Shown here one piece after another: positions 28,158-36,042 of a DNA stretch of 64,000 nucleotides. The notes under the pieces were generated by a model. That model did no database searches. It was not told the DNA's origin and saw only the letters and a program-made list of their open reading frames with translations. Source of the DNA: JAXMCI01 sp046349435 (GTDB taxonomy: Bacteria > Pseudomonadota > Alphaproteobacteria > Dongiales > Dongiaceae); NCBI GenBank assembly GCA_046349435.1, contig JAXMCI010000009.1, positions 62,001-126,000 of the forward strand, written 5' to 3'. The stretch's first letter is position 1; each line of letters opens with the position of its first letter. Both the position numbers and the translations under genes were made by a program.

Positions 28158-28198
28158 TTGACACGTTGTATCATTTTTTGATTTGATACTTTATATCA
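28158..28198 (+). promoter_or_regulatory. Promoter of the zinc-importer operon with two overlapping Zur-like operators
   Basis: TTGACA (28158-28163) and TTTGAT (28182-28187) are 18 bp apart and form a plausible sigma-70 promoter. Operator 2a, TGACA-N5-TATCA (28159-28173, one arm mismatch), covers the -35. Operator 2b, TGATACTTTATATCA (28184-28198, perfect), covers the -10. Bound repressor would block polymerase at both elements. Confidence 0.65.
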
Positions 28199-28228
28199 TT
28201 TCACGCCGGATGAGCGTTCCCGATCGCG

Positions 28229-28366
28229 ATGCGCACCGACGCCCCCGCCGACGAAGAATTCCGCAGCTCCGTCCTCGCCCTGGCCCTTGGTCGACGTGTC
28301 CTTGCGATCACGGCTGGGCTGGCGCTGCTCTGGCTCGCCATTCTCTGGGCTGAGGCCCTGCCGTGA
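28229..28366 (+). CDS. 45-residue single-span membrane protein leading the zinc-importer operon
   Basis: The ATG at 28229 opens MRTDAPADEEFRSSVLALAL and continues through one hydrophobic helix (about residues 24-42) to LP and TGA. The stop overlaps the ATPase GTG start as GTGA (28363-28366), so translation is coupled. It lies 30 bp downstream of the operator pair. No family is recognised. It may be an importer-associated small protein or a leader that sets ATPase expression. Confidence 0.5.
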   Translation: MRTDAPADEEFRSSVLALALGRRVLAITAGLALLWLAILWAEALP

Positions 28367-29123
28367 CGCGGGAGGCGGCAATCGGGCTGCGCGATCTCAC
28401 AATCGCGTATGACCGCCATCCCGCCGTGCATCACCTCACCGGCAGTTTCGCTCCCGGCAGCCTGACGGCCATCGTCGGTCCCAACGGTGCGGGCAAATCG
28501 ACGCTGCTCAAGGCGATCACCGGGGCGCTGCGCCCAGCGGCCGGGACGGTCGAGCTGAACGGGCTGTCGCGCGCGGATCTCGCCTACCTTCCCCAGCAGG
28601 CCGAAATCGACCGGGCCTTTCCGATCACCGTTGCCGACACGGTCGTCATGGGGGCGTGGACCCGCATCGGGGTCGGCCTCGGCGTCGACCGGGCGACGGC
28701 GGTCCGCGCCGGCCAGGCGCTTTCGGCCGTCGGCCTCGACGGCTTCGGCCGGCGCCCGGTCGGCTCGCTCTCGGCCGGACAGTTCCAGCGCGTCCTGTTC
28801 GCTCGCATGCTGCTCCAGGATGCGCGCGTCGTCCTGCTCGACGAGCCGTTCACCGCCATCGACGCGCGGACCACGCGCGACCTCCTCGATCTCGTCGTGC
28901 GCTGGCACCGAAAGGAGGGACGGACGGTCATCGCGGTGCTGCATGACTTCGATCAGGTCCGCGCGCATTTCCGCACGCGCTGCTGCTGGCGCGCGCACCG
29001 ATCGCCTGGGGCGATACCGACCGGGTCTTGACGCCCGAGAACCTTCTCTCGGCGCGGGCGCTGGCCGAGAGCTGGGACGAAAACGCCCCGCTCTGCGACC
29101 GTGCTCCGGGAACGGCGGCATGA
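28363..29123 (+). pseudogene. Zinc ABC importer ATP-binding subunit (ZnuC/AztA type), frameshifted near its C-terminus
   Basis: From the GTG at 28363: Walker A VGPNGAGKSTLLKAI (about residue 38), Q-loop LPQQAEIDRAF, signature LSAGQFQRVLFARML (about 132), Walker B VVLLDEPF and the switch histidine VLHDFDQVRAHF. At about 28971 one C is missing: TTTCCGCAC where a CCC run would continue the frame as HALLLARAPIAWGDTDRVLT. The intact version would end at 29123, overlapping the permease ATG. As read, the protein gets 16 aberrant residues after HF and stops at 29031, losing about 45 residues. The nucleotide-binding core is complete, so residual function is possible. Confidence 0.75.
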
Positions 29124-29996
29124 TCGCGGAACTCTACCAGACGACGGTCGCCCCCTTCGTCGAGTATGGCTTCATGCGCCGCGCGCTCGTTGCCTGTCTC
29201 GCGCTCAGCATCGGATCGGGACCGATCGGCGTCCTTCTCATGCTGCGCCGCGGGCCTCGTCGGCGACGCCCTCAGCCACGCGGTCTTGCCCGGCGCTGCC
29301 GTCGGCTTTCTGATCGCTGGGCTGTCGCTCTGGGCGATGGGCCTCGGCGGCCTCGTCGCCGGGCTCGCGGTCGCCCTCCTGTCCGGGCTGGTGAGCCGGG
29401 CAACCAATTTGCGGGAGGATGCGACCTTCGCCGGCTCGTATCTCGCCTCGCTCGCGCTGGGCGTGCTGATCGTCTCGACTCACGGCTCGAACATCGATCT
29501 CCTGCATGTGCTGTTCGGCACGATCCTCGCGATCGACGACAACGCGCTCAATCTGATGGGCGCCATCGCATCGGTCAGCGCCGTGGCGCTGGCGGCGATC
29601 TATCGTCCGCTGATCCTCGAATGCTTCGATCCCGGCTTCCTGCGCGCGGTCGGCGGCCGCGGCGCCCTCTACCATCTCGTCTTTCTCGTGCTGGTGGTCC
29701 TCAATCTCGTCGCGGGCTTCGAGGCGCTGGGGACGCTCATGGCGGTCGGGCTGATGATGCTGCCGGCGCTGGCCGCGCGGTTCTGGGCCGCCACGGTACC
29801 CGGCATGATGGCGGCCGCAGCGGCGTTCGCCTTCGCCTCGGGGCTCATCGGCCTGATCGCCTCCTACCGCTTCGGTCTGCCCTCCGGGCCGGCCATCGTC
29901 CTCACCGCCAGTGCGTTCTACGCCGCCTCGCTCGTTCTCGGGCGAAGCGGCGGCTTCCTGCGCCGCTGGTTGCCTCGGCCGCATCTTTCGGCCTGA
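29120..29996 (+). pseudogene. Zinc ABC importer permease (ZnuB/AztB type), frameshifted near its N-terminus
   Basis: The ATG at 29120 gives IAELYQTTVAPFVEYGFMRR and a first helix up to LLMLRR. The frame is lost at about 29252 and resumes one frame over as GLVGDALSHAVLPGAAVGFL, the conserved ABC-3 permease coupling segment, then six to seven more helices to 29996. Loss of two bases (AT of an ancestral Met codon) would account for it. The family is usually about 270-290 residues, and the repaired gene gives about 292. Without the N-terminal helix the permease is unlikely to work unless reading is corrected. Confidence 0.78.
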
Positions 29997-30018
29997 CCCG
30001 CCTGAAGGAGACTCCGGA

Positions 30019-30897
30019 ATGCGAATTCTTGTTGCCCTGGTCGTTGCCATTCTCTGGGCGGTACCCGCGTCGGCCAAACCTATCGACGCGGTGGCGAGCT
30101 TCACCGTGCTGGCCGATATGGTCCGCCAGGTCGGCGGAGACCGGGTCCTGGTGTCGAGCCTCGTCGGTCCGAATGGCGATCCGCATGTCTTCGAGCCGTC
30201 CCCGGACGACGCACGGCGCCTTCGACACGCCGATCTCGTCTTCGTCAGCGGCCTCGGGCTCGAAGGCTGGATGGATCGGCTGATCCAGGCGTCCGGCTAT
30301 CACGGCACAATCGTGGTGGCGTCCGAGGGCATTCGCACGCGAACCATGGAGGAAGACGGCAAGCAGATCGTCGATCCGCACGCCTGGAACAGCGCCGCCA
30401 ACGCGGTCATCTATGTCGGCAACATCGTCAAGGCGCTGTCCGCCGCCGATCCCGAGGGAGCCGCGCAATACGAGGCGAACGGCCGGCGATACGCCGAAGA
30501 GCTGCGAACGCTCGATGCCTATGCGCACCAGATGATCGCAACCGTCCCGCCCGATCGACGCAAGGTGCTGACCAGCCACGACGCGTTCGGCTATTTCGGC
30601 GACGCCTACGGCGTGAAGTTCCTCGCTCCCGTCGGTTTCTCGACCGAGATCGAGGCCTCGGCCAGCACTGTCGCGAAGCTGATCGATCAGATCAGGGCCG
30701 AGCACGTGACGGCGTACTTCTTCGAAAACTCGAACGATCCGAAGCTCATCCAGCAGATCGCCCGCGCGACGAAGGCCGAGCCGGGCGGCGAGCTCTATGT
30801 CGAAGCGCTTTCCCAGCCGGATGGCCCAGCGCCCAGTTACGCCGCGATGTTCCGTCGCAATGTCGACCTCATGGTCGCGGCGATGAAGCGAAACTGA
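30019..30897 (+). CDS. Zinc ABC importer periplasmic binding protein (ZnuA/AztC family)
   Basis: 292 residues, intact. Signal peptide with cleavage after PASA (about residue 19). Cluster A-I metal-binding landmarks: GDPHVFEPSPDD (first His, about 56), VDPHAWNSA (second, about 120), LTSHDAFGYFGDAYG (third, about 187) and FFENSNDPKLI (acidic region, about 240). There is no long His-rich loop, which fits the shorter AztC-like group better than classical ZnuA. GAAGGAG precedes the ATG. Third gene of the importer operon, after the two frameshifted subunits. Confidence 0.85.
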   Translation: MRILVALVVAILWAVPASAKPIDAVASFTVLADMVRQVGGDRVLVSSLVGPNGDPHVFEPSPDDARRLRHADLVFVSGLGLEGWMDRLIQASGYHGTIVVASEGIRTRTMEEDGKQIVDPHAWNSAANAVIYVGNIVKALSAADPEGAAQYEANGRRYAEELRTLDAYAHQMIATVPPDRRKVLTSHDAFGYFGDAYGVKFLAPVGFSTEIEASASTVAKLIDQIRAEHVTAYFFENSNDPKLIQQIARATKAEPGGELYVEALSQPDGPAPSYAAMFRRNVDLMVAAMKRN

Positions 30898-30955
30898 GCC
30901 GGACGAGCGCTTCGATCCGATCCTGCATCCTCGACAGCATGGCGCGCCGCGGGAC

Positions 30956-32090
30956 TCAACCCGCGACGCGCCGATCGGCGGCAGCGACTTGCTCGGGAGT
31001 AACCTCGCCGAACATGCGAAGCGTGTCCTCGATCGCCTCGCGCTCGATATCGCGGACAATGAACACAAGCCGCGTGCGGTGATCCTCGGACGGCCACGCT
31101 TCGAGCAAGGTCGGTGGGTGGAACAGGTGCTGAACGCCGTGCACCACCACCGGCCGGCCGGGCCGGTCGACGATGTTGACGATGCCCTTCACCCGCAGCA
31201 GATCATCACCACGCATAGCCGCCATGATATCGAGCCAGGCGGCGAAGGCGTCCCACAGCACCGGGGCGTCGCGCACAACGCAGAACGCGTGAATCCGATC
31301 GTCATGTCGGTTGACGTCGTGATGACCGGTCTCATGTTCGTGATCATGATCGTCCTCGGCCTCATGAGCATGATCGTGCTGATGTTGGTGAACGTGCTCC
31401 ACGGCATAGGCCTCTTCGTGCAGCCAGCGCTGAACTTCGACGCTCTTGCTTGCCGGATCATATAGTCCGGTGTTGAAGATCGCTGCGGGATCAACGGCGC
31501 CATCGGCGACAGGAAGGATCGGCGTGCCGGCATTCAGCCCCGCAGTCGTGCCGTCAGCGCTGCCACCTGGTCCGAGGAGGCGAGGTCTTGCTTGGTCAGC
31601 AGGATCCTGTCGGCGACGGCCGCTTGCTTCACCGCCTCTGCGTGACCGTCGAGTCCGCATGCCGTTCACCGCATCCACCGTCGCGACAACACCGTCCAAG
31701 CGATAGCGCGCGGCGATCAGCGGATCGGTCATCAAGGTGTGCAGCACCGGCGCGGGATCGGCGAGACCCGTGGTTTCGATGACGATCCGCTGGAACTCGG
31801 GGATTTCACCCCGGACACGCCGCAGGAACAGATCGCGAAGCGTCGTGATCAGGTCGCCGCGCACCGTGCAGCACAGACAGCCGCTATTGAGCACGACGAA
31901 GTCCTCGCTCGTGCGCTCGACAAGCAGGTGGTCGAGCCCCACCTCTCGAACTCGTTGATGATGACGGCCGTGGCACTGAGCTCGATCCTCTTCAGCAGTC
32001 GGTTCAGGACCGTCGTCTTGCCGCTGCCGAGAAAGCCGGTCAGCACGGTGACCGGGATCAGGACGACCGATCGGAGGAGGTCATCGGCAT
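30956..32090 (-). pseudogene. Second COG0523 GTPase, broken by four frameshifts
   Basis: Pieces in three frames assemble one COG0523 protein. From ATG 32090: MPMTSSDRSS, break near 32060; VTVLTGFLGSGKTTVLN (Walker A) to INEFE, break near 31946; LNSGCLCCTVRGDL (CxCC) and ETTGLADPAP, break near 31652; DGHAEAVKQAAVADRILLTK (TKxD), break near 31536; then the C-terminal half. That half includes a long His/Asp loop (about 31320-31400, HQHQHDHAHEAEDDHDHEH) and the CobW_C domain. Each break fits loss of one or two bases. The His loop marks it as a zinc-binding paralogue. Zur-like operator 3 lies 11 bp before the start. Confidence 0.75.
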
Positions 32091-32100
32091 CTCCAATAGA

Positions 32101-32115
32101 TGATATAACGTATCA
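32101..32115. promoter_or_regulatory. Zur-like operator 3 (TGATATAACGTATCA)
   Basis: A perfect TGATA-N5-TATCA inverted repeat, extended to ATGATA/TATCAT. It is immediately upstream of the ATG at 32090 of the second COG0523 gene and about 120 bp upstream of the divergent ArsR gene. Confidence 0.7.
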
Positions 32116-32237
32116 TTAACATCGAAGCTGCCTCGAGCCTGAGCTGACGACGGCGCCCTCACCTGCGGGTCGATAGGCGAGCGCTGACATGCCTGGACAT
32201 GCGCCACGATCTGGCCTATACTCCAACGATCGATGGA

Positions 32238-32600
32238 ATGACGATGAAAGCAAAATCATCCCATATCGGTGACGACCACGGCGCGCACCCGCCGCGTGCC
32301 GCGGCTTCGTTGCCGAGGCGCGATGACCTGGCCGCCGCCGCCGCCATGTTGCGCGCATTGGGAGATCCGGAGCGCTTGCGCATTCTCGTTCGCCTCGGCC
32401 AGGGCGAGCTCTGCGTGTCGGAGCTGGCCGAGCTGGAAGGAGAGAAGCTGACGACCGTCTCGGCGCGCCTGAGGTCGCTCCTTGCCGTGCGTCTTGTGAC
32501 CCGGCGACGTGATGCCAAGCATATCTTCTACAGCCTTGCGGACGACCATGTGCTGAGCCTGATCCGGAGCGCCGTAGAGCACGCGACCGAGAGCCGTTGA
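32238..32600 (+). CDS. ArsR/SmtB-family metal-responsive repressor with an alpha5 zinc site
   Basis: About 120 residues from the ATG at 32238 (ATG 32199 is an alternative). The winged helix is ALGDPERLRILVRLGQGELC, then VSELAELEGEKLTTVSARLRSL. The C-terminal helix reads DDHVLSLIRSAVEHATES. Asp, His, His and Glu fall at offsets 0, 2, 13 and 16, exactly the spacing of the SmtB/CzrA alpha5 zinc ligands. It therefore probably derepresses when zinc is high. That is opposite to Zur, and it should act on the His-rich gene that follows. N-terminal His residues (HIGDDHGAH) may add ligands. Confidence 0.85.
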   Translation: MTMKAKSSHIGDDHGAHPPRAAASLPRRDDLAAAAAMLRALGDPERLRILVRLGQGELCVSELAELEGEKLTTVSARLRSLLAVRLVTRRRDAKHIFYSLADDHVLSLIRSAVEHATESR

Positions 32601-32666
32601 ACCCAGTCCCCAATTTGAGGCGATGACGAGGAGATCGATTGATGAGCACCTGTTCGGAATCCCACC

Positions 32667-32993
32667 ATGCCAACCATGCACACGCATCGCTCCGGCTGCG
32701 GCCATACCGCTGTGCGGCACGGCGATCACGTCGACTATCTGCATGACGGGCATCTGCACCATCCGCATGGCGACCACGTGGACGAGCATATGATCGAGGT
32801 GTCGAAAGCGAACCCGGACGTCTGCACGCCGGATCACCGGTGTGCTGGTCATCAACCGGACCATACCCATGGCGCCGACTGCGGACACGAGGCCGTGCCG
32901 CACGGCGGTCATGTTGACTATCTCGTGGACGGGCACCTGCATCATCCCCATGGCGGCCATTGCGATGCTCACGGGGCTCTGCCACACGGCTGA
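32667..32993 (+). CDS. His-rich metal-binding protein with two repeat units
   Basis: 108 residues, 26 of them His. Two units repeat the pattern CGH-x3-xHG-x-HVDYL-x-DGHLHHPHG (about 11-35 and 72-96), joined by a Cys/Asp linker. Such proteins are known beside zinc-regulated genes and are presumed zinc buffers. They are sometimes mislabelled as threonine dehydratase. The start may really be ATG 32642, which has GAGGAG at good spacing and encodes MSTCSESHHANHAHA. This would need a two-base frameshift near 32660, consistent with the rest of the island. ATG 32667 has no ribosome site. Downstream partner of the ArsR gene. Confidence 0.7.
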   Translation: MPTMHTHRSGCGHTAVRHGDHVDYLHDGHLHHPHGDHVDEHMIEVSKANPDVCTPDHRCAGHQPDHTHGADCGHEAVPHGGHVDYLVDGHLHHPHGGHCDAHGALPHG

Positions 32994-33302
32994 CCGGCCG
33001 ATGTAGGAACGTTTTCGGAACTGGGCGCGTCAGCGGCGTGGCGCGCCCAGTTTCGAGCAGGCGGCAGGGGTCAATGGCCGTTGCTGCCCGGACTTGCCAA
33101 GATGACCGCCGAACCTGCGCGCCAACGACGTCCGTATAGTTGAGTGGGAGTGACCGCTGTCCGGTCGCCCCTGCAGGCTCGCAACACGTGGCCGGCGAGC
33201 GGGGCGGCAGGTCGCCACTAACCGGTGACAGGCTCTATCTCGAACGAAAAAAGCGGGTGAAGATCCGTAACCTCGAATGGCAGGACAGGGGGAGGTTCGG
33301 AC
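32994..33302. other. 309-bp intergenic region at the right end of the zinc genes
   Basis: No gene or recognisable repeat. The last 20 bases carry a GGGGGAGG ribosome site for the S10-like peptidase. Base composition returns to the host level across this stretch. Confidence 0.4.
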
Positions 33303-34742
33303 ATGATCGGCTCGATCGCCCGCAGGGGGCTTCTGGCATTTGCCTTCGGGCTCGTCGCCCTGGGCGCCGCCCCGCGGACCACCGTGGCGCAGGCGTTGCC
33401 GGCCTACAGCAGCGCGGCCGGGATGCTCCACATCGGCAAGGACCCGGAGCGTCCCGATGCCGAGATGTTTCACGTCGACTACATCCTCAAGGAAGCGGAC
33501 CCCGCGACGCGCCCCGTCACCTTCCTGTTCAACGGCGGCCCCGGCGCAGCCAGCATCTACCTCCACATGTCGGCCATCGGGCCGAAGACCGTCGTGACCG
33601 CGGGCGACGGCAGCTTCCCGGCCGTGCCGGCCCGCCTGCAGGAAAATCCCGACAGCTGGATCCGCTTCACCGACCTCGTCTTCCTCGATCCCATCGGCAC
33701 CGGGTACAGCCGGATGCTGCCCGGGCCCGACGGCGCGCCGCGGGATGCGAAACCCTATGAAGGGGTGGTCGGCGATCTCGACTCCATCGCGATCTTCATC
33801 CGCCAGTGGCTGACGGTGAACAAGCGCTGGGGCTCGCCCAAGGCCATTGCCGGGGAGAGCTATGGCGGGCAGCGGGTCGCGGCGCTGTCGCGCATCCTCG
33901 CCGAGCAATATGCCATCAACCTCAACCGGGCGATCCTGCTGTCGCCGGCCTTCTACCTCGACCTGGCCGAGCCGCATTATTCGCTCGTCGCGCCGATGAC
34001 GCTGCTGCCGACCCAGGCCGCGATCGCCGCGTATCATGGGCTGAACAAGCTGGGCGACGATCCGGCCGCCCTGAAGGCGGTCGAGGACTATGCACAGACC
34101 GACTACCTGACGGGGCTCGCGACGCTCGGTCATGCCAGCGCGGCGCAGCGGGCCGCCTTCTTCGCCAAGGTCGGCGGGCTGATCGGCCTCGATCCGGCGT
34201 TCGTCGAGCGCCACAACGGCCGGGTGTCCGAATCCGTCTATGCGGTCAATCTGCTCGCCTCGCGCGGGCAGGTGATCGACACCTATGACGGCACGCAGGT
34301 GAGCGACAATCCCAACCCGGACCAGGGCGACATGGTCTTGCTGGACCGCTCGCTCACCGTGCTGGGCGGCGTGCTGCTGGCGCCGTTCATGGATTACCTG
34401 CGCAACGACCTGCAGTATGTCTCCGACCGGCCCTACATCGTGCTCGACCTCAACCTGAACCGGCGCTGGGACCGCAGCGCGCCGCTGGGCGGCCCCGACG
34501 ACCTGGCGATCGCGCTGGCGCAGAACCATGACCTGAAGGCGCTGGTCGTGCATGGCTACCACGACATGGTCTCCAACTACATGATGTCGCGCTATGTCCT
34601 GGAGCAGGCGACGCGCTCCCGGGGAGCGCGCGAGCGGCTGTATTTCGGGACCTATCCGGGCGGCCACATGTTCTACCTGCGCACGAAAAGCCGGGCCGAG
34701 ATGGCCGCCGATGTCCGCGGCTTCTTCGAAGGCAAGCCCTGA
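33303..34742 (+). CDS. Secreted S10-family serine carboxypeptidase-like protein
   Basis: 479 residues. Signal peptide (RRGLLAFAFGLVALGAAP, cleavage near residue 30). Alpha/beta-hydrolase fold with the S10 landmarks FLFNGGPGAASIYLHM (oxyanion loop, about 75), LDPIGTGYSRM, the nucleophile elbow AIAGESYGGQRVAAL (Ser at about 182), the catalytic Asp in LVVHGYHDMV (about 422) and the His in TYPGGHMFYLR (about 455). It is a periplasmic or exported carboxypeptidase or acyl-hydrolase. The GGPG motif is also found in prolyl peptidases. Intact, in contrast with the zinc genes to its left. Confidence 0.85.
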   Translation: MIGSIARRGLLAFAFGLVALGAAPRTTVAQALPAYSSAAGMLHIGKDPERPDAEMFHVDYILKEADPATRPVTFLFNGGPGAASIYLHMSAIGPKTVVTAGDGSFPAVPARLQENPDSWIRFTDLVFLDPIGTGYSRMLPGPDGAPRDAKPYEGVVGDLDSIAIFIRQWLTVNKRWGSPKAIAGESYGGQRVAALSRILAEQYAINLNRAILLSPAFYLDLAEPHYSLVAPMTLLPTQAAIAAYHGLNKLGDDPAALKAVEDYAQTDYLTGLATLGHASAAQRAAFFAKVGGLIGLDPAFVERHNGRVSESVYAVNLLASRGQVIDTYDGTQVSDNPNPDQGDMVLLDRSLTVLGGVLLAPFMDYLRNDLQYVSDRPYIVLDLNLNRRWDRSAPLGGPDDLAIALAQNHDLKALVVHGYHDMVSNYMMSRYVLEQATRSRGARERLYFGTYPGGHMFYLRTKSRAEMAADVRGFFEGKP

Positions 34743-34908
34743 TGCCGGGCGGACCACGGCGCTCCAGAGGCAACTGAACAGGTGACCACCGACGGCGGCC
34801 GCGGGGCGCGGGAAGATCCGTGCCCCGCCGGGGCGAGCAGGCCGCTGTCCCCCGATCACTCGATCGAGACCAACCTCCTCGCCGTGAAAAGCGGATAGAG
34901 TCGACCCC

Positions 34909-35391
34909 ATGGAGATCGCTTCGGTCATCGGGCTCGCCTGCTTCGTCATCGCCTGCTTCCTCGCGGCCTTGACGGGCGCATTCTTTCGCCCCGGCGATTG
35001 GTACGAGCGACTGAAGAAGCCCTGGTGGCGGCCGCCGAACTGGCTCTTCGCCCCGGTGTGGACCGTCCTCTACGTGATGATAGCGGTGGCCGGGTGGCTG
35101 GTCTGGCGGGAAGCCGGCTTCGCGAGCGCCGGCCTGGCGCTGGCGGCCTATGCCGTGCAGCTCGTCCTCAACGCGGCGTGGTCGCCGCTCTTCTTCGGCC
35201 TGCGCCGCCCGGATCTCGCCTTCGTCGACATCGTCCTGATCTGGCTGTCGATCGTCGCGACGATCCTGCTGTTCTATCCGATCCATGCCGGCGCCGCGCT
35301 GCTGCTCGTGCCCTACCTCGCCTGGGTCAGCGTCGCCTCGGCGCTGAACTTCACCGTGTGGCGCCTGAACGCGCCGGCGGCGGCTCGCTAG
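34909..35391 (+). CDS. tspO: TspO/MBR-family tryptophan-rich sensory protein
   Basis: 160 residues, five transmembrane helices. Family motifs: WYERLKKPWWRPPNWLFAPV (loop 1), TVLYVMIAVAGWLVW, LVLNAAWSPLFFGLRRPDLA and the final VSVASALNFTVWRLN. TspO binds tetrapyrroles and cholesterol-like ligands and modulates stress and photosynthesis genes in alphaproteobacteria. Here it stands alone. Confidence 0.93.
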   Translation: MEIASVIGLACFVIACFLAALTGAFFRPGDWYERLKKPWWRPPNWLFAPVWTVLYVMIAVAGWLVWREAGFASAGLALAAYAVQLVLNAAWSPLFFGLRRPDLAFVDIVLIWLSIVATILLFYPIHAGAALLLVPYLAWVSVASALNFTVWRLNAPAAAR

Positions 35392-35415
35392 CGCCCGGGC
35401 CGCCCGGCGCCCTCA

Positions 35416-35506
35416 GGGCCGGCGCCGCGCGCCCGGCCAGCACGCCGAAGAGGTCCGATTCCTTCATGACGACGAGCCCCTCGCCGTCGAGCCCGATCTC
35501 GGTGCC
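35416..35506 (-). pseudogene. Isolated groES 3' fragment (right copy of the 91-bp repeat)
   Basis: 88 of 91 bases match the end of groES at 23955-24045. Translated on the minus strand it reads GTEIGLDGEGLVVMKESDLF and on to GRAAPA, with three changes from the intact gene. There is no start, no 5' half and no groL next to it. It is a duplication scar, in the same orientation as the functional gene 11.4 kb away. Confidence 0.9.
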
Positions 35507-35622
35507 TAGGAAAATCAGTTAGTTGGATCGGGACTGGCCCGCAGCGTGCTGCGGCCATTGCCTTCCGGCTTCGGGCGAGCCATGAGTCGAACGTCGGCGT
35601 GGGCGGCGCGGGGAAACCGGGC

Positions 35623-36006
35623 ATGAGCACCGAGCGGATCATTCTCGACAAGCTCGACCTTCTCGTCGAACGCATCGCCGGCAAGGATCTCCGCGTCGTC
35701 GACGACCTGTGGGGCGACGGCCAATTCGCGATGATCGGCTCCGAGCGGGGCGAGATCTGCCGCAGCCGGGCGGAGCTGGACCACAAGATGCGGGCGCTGT
35801 TCGCCAATCCCGCCACCCTTCGCTTCGAGTGGCCGGACCGGGCGGTGAAGGTGGTCGGCGACGTCGCCTGGATCCTCGCGCTCGGGGATCTCGCGATCCG
35901 CGATGCCGGCGCCGAGACTCGAACGCCGTACCTGGCAACCTGCATCTTCGAGCGGGTCGGCGATGAATGGCGCTGGCGCCAGTTCTTCGGCTCGGAGCCG
36001 GCCTGA
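35623..36006 (+). CDS. SnoaL/NTF2-like domain protein
   Basis: 127 residues. A helix-rich start (STERIILDKLDLLVERIAGK) is followed by FAMIGSERGEICRSRAELD, DRAVKVVGDVAWILALGDLA and a final strand pair CIFERVGDEWRWRQFFGSEP. This is the cone-shaped NTF2/SnoaL_3-type fold used by small hydrolases, isomerases and ligand-binding proteins. No catalytic residues can be named. The start at 35623 avoids an unconserved eight-residue GTG extension. Confidence 0.75.
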   Translation: MSTERIILDKLDLLVERIAGKDLRVVDDLWGDGQFAMIGSERGEICRSRAELDHKMRALFANPATLRFEWPDRAVKVVGDVAWILALGDLAIRDAGAETRTPYLATCIFERVGDEWRWRQFFGSEPA

Positions 36007-36042
36007 GCCCAGGCCGCCGCCGTCCCCGGAATTGTCAAAAGA

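Noticed and set aside
28950..29031. Programmed frameshift in the ABC ATPase
   Set aside because: The break fits loss of one C in a CC(C) run, with no slippery heptamer or stimulatory structure. Mutation or read error is simpler.
24800..33000. Mobile element or integrase at the borders of the zinc island
   Set aside because: I looked for a transposase, integrase, terminal inverted repeats and a tRNA attachment site and saw none. Only the groES fragment hints at rearrangement.
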